Source: Rugamonas brunnea
GTDB taxonomy: Bacteria > Pseudomonadota > Gammaproteobacteria > Burkholderiales > Burkholderiaceae_D
Assembly (NCBI RefSeq): GCF_014042345.1
Contig: NZ_JACEZT010000016.1
Location: 1 to 64,000 of the forward strand
Direction: 5' to 3'
Length of the DNA: 64,000 nt
The translations under genes and the position numbers were made by a program. The notes beneath the pieces were generated by a model. That model made no database searches. It saw only the letters and a program-made list of their open reading frames with translations, and was not told the origin of the DNA. Below are positions 56,509 through 64,000 of the stretch, piece by piece (position 1 is the stretch's first letter; the number at the start of each line of letters is the position of its first letter).

Positions 56509-56631
56509 CGAGGCGCTCGAAGGAGCCATGTGGAAGCGGAAGCTGTCCTGACTAGCCACTTACCAACGCAGTTCGTACAGGCGGGTCATGGAATTGATAA
56601 CTAGGTAGCGTCAGCTTGGCTATGCGCTTGC

Positions 56632-56686
56632 TGCCGCCAGCGATTCTCATCAGTCGCCGCCACCTAATCGTATTGAACGCCGCCAC
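56632..56686 (-). repeat. Left 23-bp-period repeats, IS21-like end
   Basis: Copies of CGCCGCCAC (two exact, one TGCCGCCAG) start at 56632, 56655 and 56678, exactly 23 bases apart; read on the minus strand each is GTGGCGGCG followed by a variable 14-mer that may contain TGAGAAT. They mirror the repeats at 58672-58749. Multiple short terminal repeats of this form are known from IS21-family elements. Confidence 0.7.
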
Positions 56687-56752
56687 CTGATCTCAACACT
56701 CACCACGACGGTGGGCAGTTGGTAGCGAGGTCGATCATGACAGACGGCTTTC

Positions 56753-57958
56753 CTATGTAACTAGGAACGATCGCAGACGGTCCCTTATAGCCGCTTTCGT
56801 AATCGGAGCGTCGTATCGAATGTAAATAATAGTGATTCCACTTTGTTCGCATCGCGTGCGCTTTAGGGCATCACGTTCCAGAACGGCTGCATGCGCCTTC
56901 TCGCCGCCGAAAACGGCGACCGGTTCGTAGTGCTGCTGTCCTTGATGTTCGATAGCCAGTTTTAAGCCTGGGATATAGACGTCCAATCTCAACCGGCCCA
57001 ACCATTCCGGTGATGCCTCTCGGAGCACCAACTGGTCGGGGAAAAGATCGCTCACAACACCATAGATGGTGGCCTCACGCGTCCATCGGCTCAAACCCAT
57101 GAGGCGCTTCACCTCCTCCCTTGCTGTCCTCGCGTCCGAATTGAGGTCAAACTTCACCTGATCCGCATAGGCTTCATGACCGTCAATGATCGCTGCGCCA
57201 TAGCGGCGAACCGCATCTTCGGAATTTCCATTGCGCGCCAGGCAGAGGTGACAGATTGCATCTTCGTAGTCAGCGTGGTCAAGCATTTCAATGACGGCGT
57301 GCGGCCAAGAATTCGGCGCGAAGCTCGGCGCGCGTGTATTGGCGTCCGCGAGGATGGATGAATGAAACGCCATGGAACATCTGCAGAATTTTCGGTCACC
57401 GGTAAGAAGGTGATCGAAGGAGACGGTCCTAAAGCCGCGAATATCTGGACCAGGATGAAAATTTGAAAGCCGTGGTTGCGACAGCTCACCACCGCTCAAA
57501 AGCTCCCGCGAAAGTGCCTGAAAGAAGTCACCGGGAAGGCGAAGATGATTGATCCGATACGCATGGTTGATTTGCTTCTTGAGGTGGCGAGTCTTCAAAT
57601 CGACTGCGCGATTGATTCCACCGCCATAGGAAAGTGGGACAAAGCTTATTCCCTCCGTCCTGATTTGAATATCTTGGAGCAGAACCAAATTTTGGCAAGC
57701 AAAATGTACTTCGACATACCAAGTCTCGTAGCCAGATTTAGCAAGGTCTACCAGATTAGCAAAGCGATTTTTGAAATAACCCGCGTGAACACGGACTCTG
57801 GGTGCCTTTACCAGCATTTCGCCTAATGCGTCCCGAAATTTCTCGAACAGGTATTCTTCCAAAGCGCGCTCGACGGCGGGCACCGGGGCGACGCCTGGGG
57901 TACGCAAGTCATGCGCAAGCGGCCCGACCAAGTCGGAGGCAGACAAAACGATATTCAT
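56753..57958 (-). CDS. Putative nuclease with zinc-finger and PD-(D/E)xK-like C-terminus, 401 aa
   Basis: A 401-residue protein. Residues 190-240 hold CRCSMAFH and CHLC, a possible zinc-binding site. The C-terminal 80 residues have RLDVYIPGLKLAIEHQGQQHY: Asp326, then Glu337-x-Gln339, a nuclease variant in which Gln replaces the usual Lys, as seen in some Vsr and homing-type enzymes. SGITIIYIRY follows as the next core strand. It is 25 bases downstream of a HEPN-like gene on the same strand, and both sit between inverted IS21-like repeats. Confidence 0.6.
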   Translation of the reverse strand: MNIVLSASDLVGPLAHDLRTPGVAPVPAVERALEEYLFEKFRDALGEMLVKAPRVRVHAGYFKNRFANLVDLAKSGYETWYVEVHFACQNLVLLQDIQIRTEGISFVPLSYGGGINRAVDLKTRHLKKQINHAYRINHLRLPGDFFQALSRELLSGGELSQPRLSNFHPGPDIRGFRTVSFDHLLTGDRKFCRCSMAFHSSILADANTRAPSFAPNSWPHAVIEMLDHADYEDAICHLCLARNGNSEDAVRRYGAAIIDGHEAYADQVKFDLNSDARTAREEVKRLMGLSRWTREATIYGVVSDLFPDQLVLREASPEWLGRLRLDVYIPGLKLAIEHQGQQHYEPVAVFGGEKAHAAVLERDALKRTRCEQSGITIIYIRYDAPITKAAIRDRLRSFLVT

Positions 57959-57983
57959 GGGACTCGGGACGGTTTTCCTTCTT

Positions 57984-58460
57984 CTACGACGCAGCCGGCA
58001 ACGTGGTTGCCAGCTCAGACAACTTGCTGAGAAACGAGAAGTTTATAGCTCGTTCGTCTTGCTCGTATACGTAGCGCCAATCGACGAAGGCATTACTTAC
58101 CGCACTGAGCGCTTCCATGAATTCTGCTTTTTCATGACCCGATCCTACAATGAACCAGTTCCGATCATCTTGCGAAAGAAGCGAAAAAAGAGTCACCAAG
58201 CTATGTCCAGCCGTTCCTTTCAGCTTCTTATACTGCGCCCGATTCCCATCAGCCATGATCCTAGCCTTCATGCCAAGCTCAACTGAAAGGGCTGCGCATA
58301 CAACGGCGGGCACACGCGCACTCTGAAACTTATCACCTACGACTTTTGTTTCAAAGGCCCTTTCTGACGCAACCTGGAATGCAATGGCAGTTGCAAATGC
58401 GTGCTCCGCTTCGTCAGCATCAGGGTCTGACGTTCCAGGCCGTACTGAAATTATTCTCAT
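57984..58460 (-). CDS. HEPN-like helical protein, 158 aa
   Basis: A 158-residue helical protein. VVCAALSVELGMKAR, KGTAGHSLVTLFSLL and FVDWRYVYEQDE occur in the order seen in HEPN-superfamily proteins of the type with ElxlKal, kGHdlxxLf and wRYxYE blocks. The catalytic R-x4-6-H is not evident, so it may be a structural or substrate-binding HEPN. First gene of a two-gene operon with the putative nuclease. Confidence 0.5.
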   Translation of the reverse strand: MRIISVRPGTSDPDADEAEHAFATAIAFQVASERAFETKVVGDKFQSARVPAVVCAALSVELGMKARIMADGNRAQYKKLKGTAGHSLVTLFSLLSQDDRNWFIVGSGHEKAEFMEALSAVSNAFVDWRYVYEQDERAINFSFLSKLSELATTLPAAS

Positions 58461-58671
58461 GTCATCCTAGAGCGATGCATTGTAAGTGTCGAAGGCTTTC
58501 GACTTCCTGCGCTTGGCCCGAGTTCGCAACAACGAAGATAAAAACGCCAGCGCACCGAATTGAACGATGTGTTGCACTGACCGATTGAAACCGCAGCCGA
58601 AGTTAGTCGGTCTCCATAGAGGATAACATCTTGCTCATCTAAAAAAATGCGCGAAATCTCACCAGTCCAAA

Positions 58672-58749
58672 GTGGCGGCATTGCACGCGATTGGGTGGCG
58701 GCGGAGAGTGGGAACGGGTAGCGGCGACTTGTGAGAATGAGTGGCGGCG
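58672..58749 (+). repeat. Right 23-bp-period repeats, IS21-like end
   Basis: GTGGCGGCA, GTGGCGGCG, GTAGCGGCG and GTGGCGGCG start at 58672, 58695, 58718 and 58741, exactly 23 bases apart, two of them followed by TGAGAAT. They are inverted relative to the repeats at 56632-56686. They lie in a 430-base gap without a gene. No transposase gene remains. Confidence 0.75.
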
Positions 58750-58890
58750 ATGGTGAGAATACTCAGTTTCCGCCCCATGCGCGGCGGCTGCCGCTTTTGA
58801 TGGTTTTATAGGTAAGCCGGTCGATTTTGGCACCTTGGCCCAAGTACTCGCCCCGGGCACAATGGCCTCTCCCACTAAGTTGCCCACGCT

Positions 58891-59094
58891 ATGAAGACGA
58901 CTTCAGACTATGTCGAAGAAAGAGTTTCGCTGTACCGATGGCTCACGCGAATTGAGACAGCCCCGCTGACACTGTATGAAGTGCACCAGCTGGACCGGGA
59001 AGTGATCGTCCGGGGACTGGCTCGCCTCGATGAGGAGCATGGCGCCTGGATCATGCCGAAAGGAAGACAGTTCCTGTCCCAGTTCGACTGCTAG
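58891..59094 (+). CDS. Small unknown protein, 67 aa
   Basis: A 67-residue protein with helix-rich N-terminus and a possible winged-helix ending (LTLYEVHQLDREVIVRGLARL then WIMPKGRQFL). No strong ribosome site is visible. Low confidence; the following frame at 59101 has a similar late WGVTPRGGSWL pattern. Confidence 0.4.
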   Translation: MKTTSDYVEERVSLYRWLTRIETAPLTLYEVHQLDREVIVRGLARLDEEHGAWIMPKGRQFLSQFDC

Positions 59095-59100
59095 AAAGCG

Positions 59101-59322
59101 TTGCAGTTAATCGAACAGCACATGGCCGTTGTCGCAGACCCCGAAGTATTGCAGTGGCTGCTATCCGAGCGCTTTGTGTTGGAACCGACCCGAGCCAATG
59201 AACCGTGGGGAGTAACGCCGCGCGGAGGATCCTGGCTGGAAATGCTGGGCCAACTGCCATGCGCTTCCGGCCCAATATTGCAGCGTCCTTTGGTCCAGGA
59301 AAAATCCAGACCAGTCCATTAA
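59101..59322 (+). CDS. Possible small unknown protein, 73 aa, TTG start
   Basis: A 73-residue frame 6 bases after the previous gene, with only TTG available as start. WGVTPRGGSWLEML resembles WIMPKGRQFLSQF of its neighbour, so the two may be related or be parts of one older gene. Weak support. Confidence 0.25.
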   Translation: MQLIEQHMAVVADPEVLQWLLSERFVLEPTRANEPWGVTPRGGSWLEMLGQLPCASGPILQRPLVQEKSRPVH

Positions 59323-59374
59323 CCGGCGACTCTTACCTTCGCTGCTCACAGTAACTACCGCGTCGAATATCCCG

Positions 59375-59584
59375 TTACTTGCTGGGTGGCGCGGAGGACG
59401 CCTTTTTCGATTTTTCTTCGGCTTCAAATAGTTTTCGATCGGACTCCTGCAGCGCCTTATGGTATTGGTTGATCACGGCCATGCCTTTGTCGTAGTTCTC
59501 CTTTGATCCGATCGAGACTGTTTCGTCTGACTTACTGCAACCAACGAGTACGACTGCAAGAATTGCGAGAATGATAGTTTTCAT
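59375..59584 (-). CDS. Small lipoprotein, 69 aa
   Basis: A 69-residue protein with a signal peptide and lipobox LVGC (Cys16), then a charged helix rich in Lys and Glu that could form a coiled coil. The start overlaps the end of the upstream gene by four bases. Function unknown; possibly an entry-exclusion or immunity-type envelope protein. Confidence 0.6.
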   Translation of the reverse strand: MKTIILAILAVVLVGCSKSDETVSIGSKENYDKGMAVINQYHKALQESDRKLFEAEEKSKKASSAPPSK

Positions 59585-60033
59585 ATTGGGCTCCTGTTTG
59601 CGGTTGGCATTGAATAGATTCTCTCTTTGGCGGTTGTCACGACGGCCGCTGTATTTCGTCCGTCATGGCTTAGATGGCGTCCATCGTGGGCGATGAAAAT
59701 CGGCGAACGCAAACTTTCATCGCCGCTGTCGCTCCAGATCTCTCCGAGCTCCTCCATATCCCAGCGTCCAGCCTCGCTTGCCGGCAGCAGCATCGACAAC
59801 TGGACGATTTTTCTATTTGCGTCCATACGGACCTCATTGCAGAAGTCGACGACGTCAGCTTCACGCCAAAGCAGACAGGTTTCGTGCAGCCAAACTCCGT
59901 CCTCCTTGATGGCATGGCAGACGAAAAAATAGGGAATACGCAGCTCCATGCTGACTGCTCGCCACATCTTTGCCCCTTTACCGTGGATCAAGGCGAACGT
60001 GGCCACTTCATGGTTATCGATAGTTCTCAGCAT
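59581..60033 (-). CDS. Unknown protein, 150 aa
   Basis: A 150-residue soluble protein with no recognised motif. It has several Trp and Met residues and a mid-region FCNEVRMDANRK. It is coupled to the small lipoprotein gene by a four-base overlap and divergent from the XRE regulator gene, whose operator region it may share. Confidence 0.45.
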   Translation of the reverse strand: MLRTIDNHEVATFALIHGKGAKMWRAVSMELRIPYFFVCHAIKEDGVWLHETCLLWREADVVDFCNEVRMDANRKIVQLSMLLPASEAGRWDMEELGEIWSDSGDESLRSPIFIAHDGRHLSHDGRNTAAVVTTAKERIYSMPTANRSPI

Positions 60034-60188
60034 GTCTTCATATCACTTGTATTTCTCGGTGGCGTCGCTCAGTCGCTATTGATCCGCCATGGCAAGCTGA
60101 AAGCAACAGCGCAGCGACCGTTACGTGGCGATGCGGTTTTACCAAATGTTTCATTTTGACCAATTTCTGTGCTGGTTTTCAGAAATTA

Positions 60189-60250
60189 CCAATATATTGT
60201 GAAGACGGAATAATAACCGAAGACGAACATCACTCCCAATATATTGGGAG
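60189..60250. promoter_or_regulatory. Duplicated palindromic operator upstream of the XRE gene
   Basis: CTCCCAATATATTGGGAG at 60233-60250 is a perfect 18-bp palindrome; its core CCAATATATTG recurs at 60189-60199, 47 bases away. The second copy ends 20 bases before the XRE start. Paired sites of this type are typical for autoregulated XRE or controller proteins. Confidence 0.7.
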
Positions 60251-60270
60251 GTGTTTTGGGAGATCCGGGG

Positions 60271-60510
60271 ATGGCTTTTGGTGTAGTGCTGCGCAGCTTT
60301 CGCAAAAAGGCGGGGCTGTCTCAAGAGCAGCTTGCGCTTGAAGCTGGGGTCGAAAGGAACTTCGTGAGTCTGATCGAACGAGGTATCAATCAACCTACAA
60401 TCAGGATCATTTTCAAGCTTGCTGCGGCTCTCCAGGTCGATCCGTCAGCGATGATGAAGGCAGTAGAGCAGCATCTTGCCCAAGAGTCTCTTCCAACCAA
60501 ACCTAGCTAG
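60271..60510 (+). CDS. XRE family helix-turn-helix regulator
   Basis: A 79-residue protein. The ATG at 60271 follows GGGAG; a longer frame would use a TTG inside the operator. FRKKAGLSQEQLALEAGVERNFVSLIERGINQPTI is a canonical XRE domain, and the size resembles controller (C) proteins of restriction-modification systems. Two palindromes just upstream suggest autoregulation. No restriction or methylase gene is adjacent in the window, but the divergent gene pair at 59375-60033 may be under its control. Confidence 0.85.
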   Translation: MAFGVVLRSFRKKAGLSQEQLALEAGVERNFVSLIERGINQPTIRIIFKLAAALQVDPSAMMKAVEQHLAQESLPTKPS

Positions 60511-60654
60511 TCAGCTTCGTTCTTAGCGATTTTGCGCGAGTGTGACTTAACCCGGCTTTGCGGAGAGTTGGTGGGTATTTACCTTTCAGCCTTTTCTGAA
60601 CATCAACACCTAGGCGCGGACACCTATATTTTCACCGCATAAATGGGCCTATCT

Positions 60655-63600
60655 CTAGCCCCAAAGCGACGGCCTTGACGTCACATACAGCACTTTGATC
60701 GGCAGTGTCCTAGGTACATGCACAGATGCGGCACGAGCCCGCGCTGCATCGACGCGTGCCACCAGCAACTGTGCCACAGAGTCAATGACATTAGCGTCGG
60801 CTAAGGGGGCGGCACCAAATGAGATCCAAGCTGGCAGATTTCTGAACGCGTGCGCTAAGTACCTCACACGAGCAACGGCCCGATCATATAGATCAGCAGG
60901 TTGGTCGGGGTGACGAAAGAGCGGTTCATACAAATATTCCACAATTTCCAACACCACTTTAAGGCGGCTCGCAACCTTAGCTACCCCGGCAATCACATCT
61001 TCGACCACAGCGAGTGCATACACTACATTGCACGGCCGGGTACTGAACAGTTCCACCATCTTTGCGATCCCGGATTGAAACGCGTGGTCTCCTTGCTGGA
61101 ACATATACAGCAAGTCCGCAGCATCGACGGCGACCAGCGTCCGGTTACTTCGAAAGAGGAGCTGCATGGCATATCGGTAAGTCACGGCCGGCAGCAGCCC
61201 CTTGCTGGCGGCGTATCCCATTAGCACCTGCGGCCATACCCCTTGGACCCCCAAAGCAGACTCTGCCAGCTGACGCAGATGCAAGTCGACCGAGGCCAAT
61301 ACCGCCTGCTTCTCAGCAGCCAATAACAGCACTTCGTATTCGTCTTCTCCAAGCTGGTCGTTAATAGAGACAACCTCCGGTGGCATATCGCTGACTCCAT
61401 ATGCTGGACATACCGTACAGTACTGATCAATGACGCTCTGTATGCGACTATAGAATGCGAGGCACCTGTCTCCATAATCATCCGGATACTTCACAACCTG
61501 CAGTTCGCCATCGACCACGCCGACCCGCCCAAACTTATGGCTATCAGCGGCGTCACTGCGCAACCCATCAAGAATCTGAACAGCTACAGTACTGATGTAT
61601 ATAACAGGAATAGCCGTTAGTGCCGCTTCGCAGCCCAGGGAAACCAAATCTGCTAGCGTTGCCAAGTCAATGACAATTGCAGGCACGTCGCCTTCAAGGA
61701 GCTGAAATGCCTTTGCAATCTCTTCCGGACTGCCGGTACACATACGAAGGGGCGCCGCATCTCGAGGCCATCCCTGAACCAGCTCGAGAGTAGATGTATT
61801 TAGCAGCTTTGCACATGCTCCCAATGGAACAAGCGCCGTGGCGTAGGTGTCGAAGACCAGCTGCCCTCGATTGCCCCCCGGGCCAATTATCGACTTGATC
61901 AGTTCAAGGTCAAGTTCACCGTTGTCTTTAACCACTTTGGCGCTCTGAATAGCAGGCAGCCCTTCCGGTGTTTCATCCTGCAGTCTGCGGAGCGCCTCCA
62001 AGAGATGAAGGTAAACGGAGCTTACCCCTACTACCTTGAATAATCTCCGGTGGCCAAATGCACCTTCGATCTCTACCGTTTCATCAACTCCCTTACCTGC
62101 TAGTGCCAATCCCAAAGTGCTGTCCGGCGGATAGTATCCGCGGTGCTGCGGGAGGTCAACCATTCCCAAAGGATCAACACTAGCTGTTATCTCCGAGCCA
62201 TCTTCTGAACTAAGTAACCATGTGCTGCCAGGGCCAGGCTTCTCATCAGGGGCACTCGCAGCCACAAGCTCAGCATGGATCAAAAACTTTTTAACATAGA
62301 TACCTGCTGCTTCGGCCGATTGCATCGACGCTCGAACCATACGATAAAGCCGCCGTAATCCGTCAATCGGTGCGCCACGCTGAATCTCAAGCGAGGCTAC
62401 ATAGCCGATCTGGTACAACGAGCCCGACAAGCGCTCTGGAACAACGCTTAGTTGCTCATGGAATCGCTTGCTCGCCGAACCATAACGCTCGCACATTAGA
62501 GCAAGCGCCCAAGTTCCCGCATGATCAGGTCTACGTCTTAGCTGCTCCTCGGCGATATCAAACAGTAGTGCCCAGTCACCCGCACTCTGTGCAAGCTCAA
62601 TCGCCGCTTCACGAATGTGATCGTCCTCTACCCATGTGGGCGGAAGATCTTTAAGGACTTGGCGAGCTTCTGCCCGCAAACCAGCTTCAACGTAGCAGCG
62701 CAGCCGCCGCCGTTGGATTTCTGAAATACGACCTGGCACGCAATAGCGTTGATAAATTTCTGCCGCCTTAACATACTGCTTCACAAAAAATAAGCAATCT
62801 GCGCACAACAGCTGAAGTGTGGGTGAATCATCCTTCGATATCCTCGCTGTCAGGCCATCGAGACGCGCACTCGCATGATCGAGCTCGCCGGCATTGATCA
62901 ACGTGCGTATATAGATCAGCGCCGCTCGCTTGTGCTTTCCCAACGGGTCATCGAATGCCAAAGCCGCTTGAATCGCAATGTCGCGCGCTCCCGAATGAAG
63001 CTGAGCGATAGAACGTAACGCACGGATTGTGCTCGGTTCGACTTCGTCAGATTCAGGCATCGCCTCGGCGCGGTCGATCAGGGCGTCAACGATATCCACT
63101 GCGCCGTTTGACGCCGCAGCCTCTGCAACCAACAAAAATGAAACCGGTTGGAGGTCGGGAACATGGGTTCGCGCAACCGCTATAAATTCATCATTGCGAT
63201 TCAACGCATGCAGAGCGCCAAGCTTGAAGCCAAGCATTTGCGACGGAAGTGGCGTAAGTACTTTCGCCTCTTCGCAAAGCGTAAGCACGTCGTCATAACG
63301 ATCCAATAGAAGATATGCATAGCACACGTTTGAAACATCAGCTGGCAGTGCCATGACGCTTTGGCTATTCCATAGTCTTGCCGCCCTCGGTTCAAAACAT
63401 GCAACCGCTTCGGAAATGGCGCTCAGGGCCAGCTCATCAATGGTTCCAAGTGCTTGTTGAGTGGGCGTAGACGTAGCCCATGCTACCGCGACAGCGAGTG
63501 CCGCAGAGCGATTAGGCTGACGCGCTCCGGCATGATTCAAAATTTTCCGGCCATGTTTCCAGGCCCTGGCGTAGTCCGATTCACGCTGAGCTGCCGAGCA

Positions 63601-64000
63601 CAAAGCCATAAGCACATCCGGGTCGTCTGCAATTTCCGGAGGAACATCCTCATCTTGGATTGACCGCCCCAATTCGATCAGAGCGAACGCGGTCGCAGCC
63701 CACACAGTCGGTGAGGTCGGAAACTTCTTCTTCGCTTCCAGGCCAGCCTGCGCTGCACCGTCCGGATCGTTCTTTAAAAGGAGACCGCGGATACCGGCAG
63801 CCGCAATCTTCTCGTCGTTTGGATAAAGACTGAAAGCAGTCAGCAGATCGTCGGCTGCTCCCTCACCCCGGAATAGATGCACTCTGCATATGCTACGCAA
63901 CAGATGCCAACGCGCTTTTTGATGCTGGTCAAAGGTGCCGAAAGACTTGCCGATCTCAGTTAGTTGCAGCTCTGCATCGCGATACCGCGCCGCCTTTATT
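60655..64000 (-). CDS. Large TPR - GreAB-C - PIN type conflict protein, N-terminus beyond window
   Basis: At least 1115 residues are in the window and the frame stays open to position 64000, so the N-terminus is missing; a TTG at 63900 is not a credible start. Most of the protein is TPR-like helical repeats. A segment with STLGLALAGKGVDETVEIEGAFG resembles the GreA/GreB C-terminal domain, and IVIDLATLADLVSLG followed by IYISTVAV resembles the opening of a PIN domain. This order fits the TPR-GreAB-C-PIN systems described by Aravind and colleagues as biological conflict effectors, as I recall. Partner genes would lie to the right. Confidence 0.7.
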   Translation of the reverse strand, partial: IKAARYRDAELQLTEIGKSFGTFDQHQKARWHLLRSICRVHLFRGEGAADDLLTAFSLYPNDEKIAAAGIRGLLLKNDPDGAAQAGLEAKKKFPTSPTVWAATAFALIELGRSIQDEDVPPEIADDPDVLMALCSAAQRESDYARAWKHGRKILNHAGARQPNRSAALAVAVAWATSTPTQQALGTIDELALSAISEAVACFEPRAARLWNSQSVMALPADVSNVCYAYLLLDRYDDVLTLCEEAKVLTPLPSQMLGFKLGALHALNRNDEFIAVARTHVPDLQPVSFLLVAEAAASNGAVDIVDALIDRAEAMPESDEVEPSTIRALRSIAQLHSGARDIAIQAALAFDDPLGKHKRAALIYIRTLINAGELDHASARLDGLTARISKDDSPTLQLLCADCLFFVKQYVKAAEIYQRYCVPGRISEIQRRRLRCYVEAGLRAEARQVLKDLPPTWVEDDHIREAAIELAQSAGDWALLFDIAEEQLRRRPDHAGTWALALMCERYGSASKRFHEQLSVVPERLSGSLYQIGYVASLEIQRGAPIDGLRRLYRMVRASMQSAEAAGIYVKKFLIHAELVAASAPDEKPGPGSTWLLSSEDGSEITASVDPLGMVDLPQHRGYYPPDSTLGLALAGKGVDETVEIEGAFGHRRLFKVVGVSSVYLHLLEALRRLQDETPEGLPAIQSAKVVKDNGELDLELIKSIIGPGGNRGQLVFDTYATALVPLGACAKLLNTSTLELVQGWPRDAAPLRMCTGSPEEIAKAFQLLEGDVPAIVIDLATLADLVSLGCEAALTAIPVIYISTVAVQILDGLRSDAADSHKFGRVGVVDGELQVVKYPDDYGDRCLAFYSRIQSVIDQYCTVCPAYGVSDMPPEVVSINDQLGEDEYEVLLLAAEKQAVLASVDLHLRQLAESALGVQGVWPQVLMGYAASKGLLPAVTYRYAMQLLFRSNRTLVAVDAADLLYMFQQGDHAFQSGIAKMVELFSTRPCNVVYALAVVEDVIAGVAKVASRLKVVLEIVEYLYEPLFRHPDQPADLYDRAVARVRYLAHAFRNLPAWISFGAAPLADANVIDSVAQLLVARVDAARARAASVHVPRTLPIKVLYVTSRPSLWG

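Larger units (their letters stand above)
41326..64000. mobile_element. Genomic island, defence and repair cargo, right end not in window
   Basis: From about 41325 the DNA is less GC-rich than the core, gene order is mosaic and cargo is dominated by nuclease-like, SOS-linked, T6SS-effector and unknown proteins. It starts within a host gene and carries a replacement copy of that gene. IS21-like terminal repeats occur within it. No integrase, transposase or conjugation gene is visible in the window, so the mobilisation mechanism is unknown. Confidence 0.75.

Noticed and set aside
56632..58749. CRISPR array suggested by exact 23-base periodicity
   Set aside because: The repeated part is only about 9 bases, copies are few and inverted between blocks, and no cas genes are present; it fits transposon-end repeats better.
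60151..60393. 80-codon minus-strand frame opposite the XRE gene
   Set aside because: It overlaps the clear XRE domain and the palindromic operator and has no recognisable features.
41326..64000. Search for an integrase, transposase or conjugation gene in the island
   Set aside because: None of the open frames shows tyrosine or serine recombinase, DDE transposase or relaxase motifs, so no mobility gene is annotated.

Overview
The window reads as a chromosome segment of a GC-rich betaproteobacterium, most likely Oxalobacteraceae (Massilia, Duganella or Janthinobacterium group). This rests on the full isc operon, the ilvB-ilvH-ilvC and pssA-leuA blocks, the rpsO-pnp pair, the small DUF3619/DUF3106/RDD cluster behind an ECF sigma factor, and GC-rich core genes with two methyl-accepting chemotaxis proteins. 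The species is inferred from gene content, not proven.

Layout. 1-2510: AT-richer accessory DNA holding at least five integron attC sites and six short gene cassettes, all transcribed leftward, with no integrase in the window; this is a CALIN (cluster of attC sites lacking an integrase) abutting the pnp terminator. 2555-9893: core genes pnp, rpsO, a BamE-like lipoprotein, acylphosphatase, a haloalkane dehalogenase, leuA and pssA. 10129-13229: a chemoreceptor, a SIMPL-domain protein and a brnTA toxin-antitoxin relic whose toxin is internally deleted. 13303-16600: ilvC, ilvH and ilvB. 17123-19473: ECF sigma operon. 19551-27023: a pseudouridine synthase-like protein, a methyltransferase and the isc operon (iscR S U A hscB hscA fdx iscX) read leftward behind an IscR-type promoter. 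27125-40392: a uracil-DNA glycosylase-like protein, a MacAB-like ABC exporter operon, an aromatic-acid catabolism cluster with a LysR regulator, azoreductase, ChaC and a second chemoreceptor.

40429-64000: a genomic island begins inside a radical SAM gene of the PA0069 type. The host copy is cut exactly before its CxxxCxxC cluster motif, and the island starts with its own full-length copy behind a sigma70 promoter carrying a LexA box. Both copies end in a beta-clamp-binding-like motif, which suggests an SOS-linked DNA repair role. The island then carries a PIN nuclease with an 804-residue helical partner, a possible HEPN protein, three proteins with PD-(D/E)xK-like motifs, a zinc-motif protein, a lipoprotein amidohydrolase, a LexA-box locus with an SRAP (YedK/HMCES) protein, an Hcp / murein endopeptidase / immunity trio, a nuclease plus HEPN-like pair flanked by inverted 23-bp-period repeats resembling IS21-family ends, an XRE regulator with a duplicated palindromic operator, and a large TPR-GreAB-C-PIN-like protein that runs off the right edge. 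The island looks like a defence and conflict island; its right end and any integrase lie outside the window.

No tRNA, rRNA or CRISPR array was recognised.
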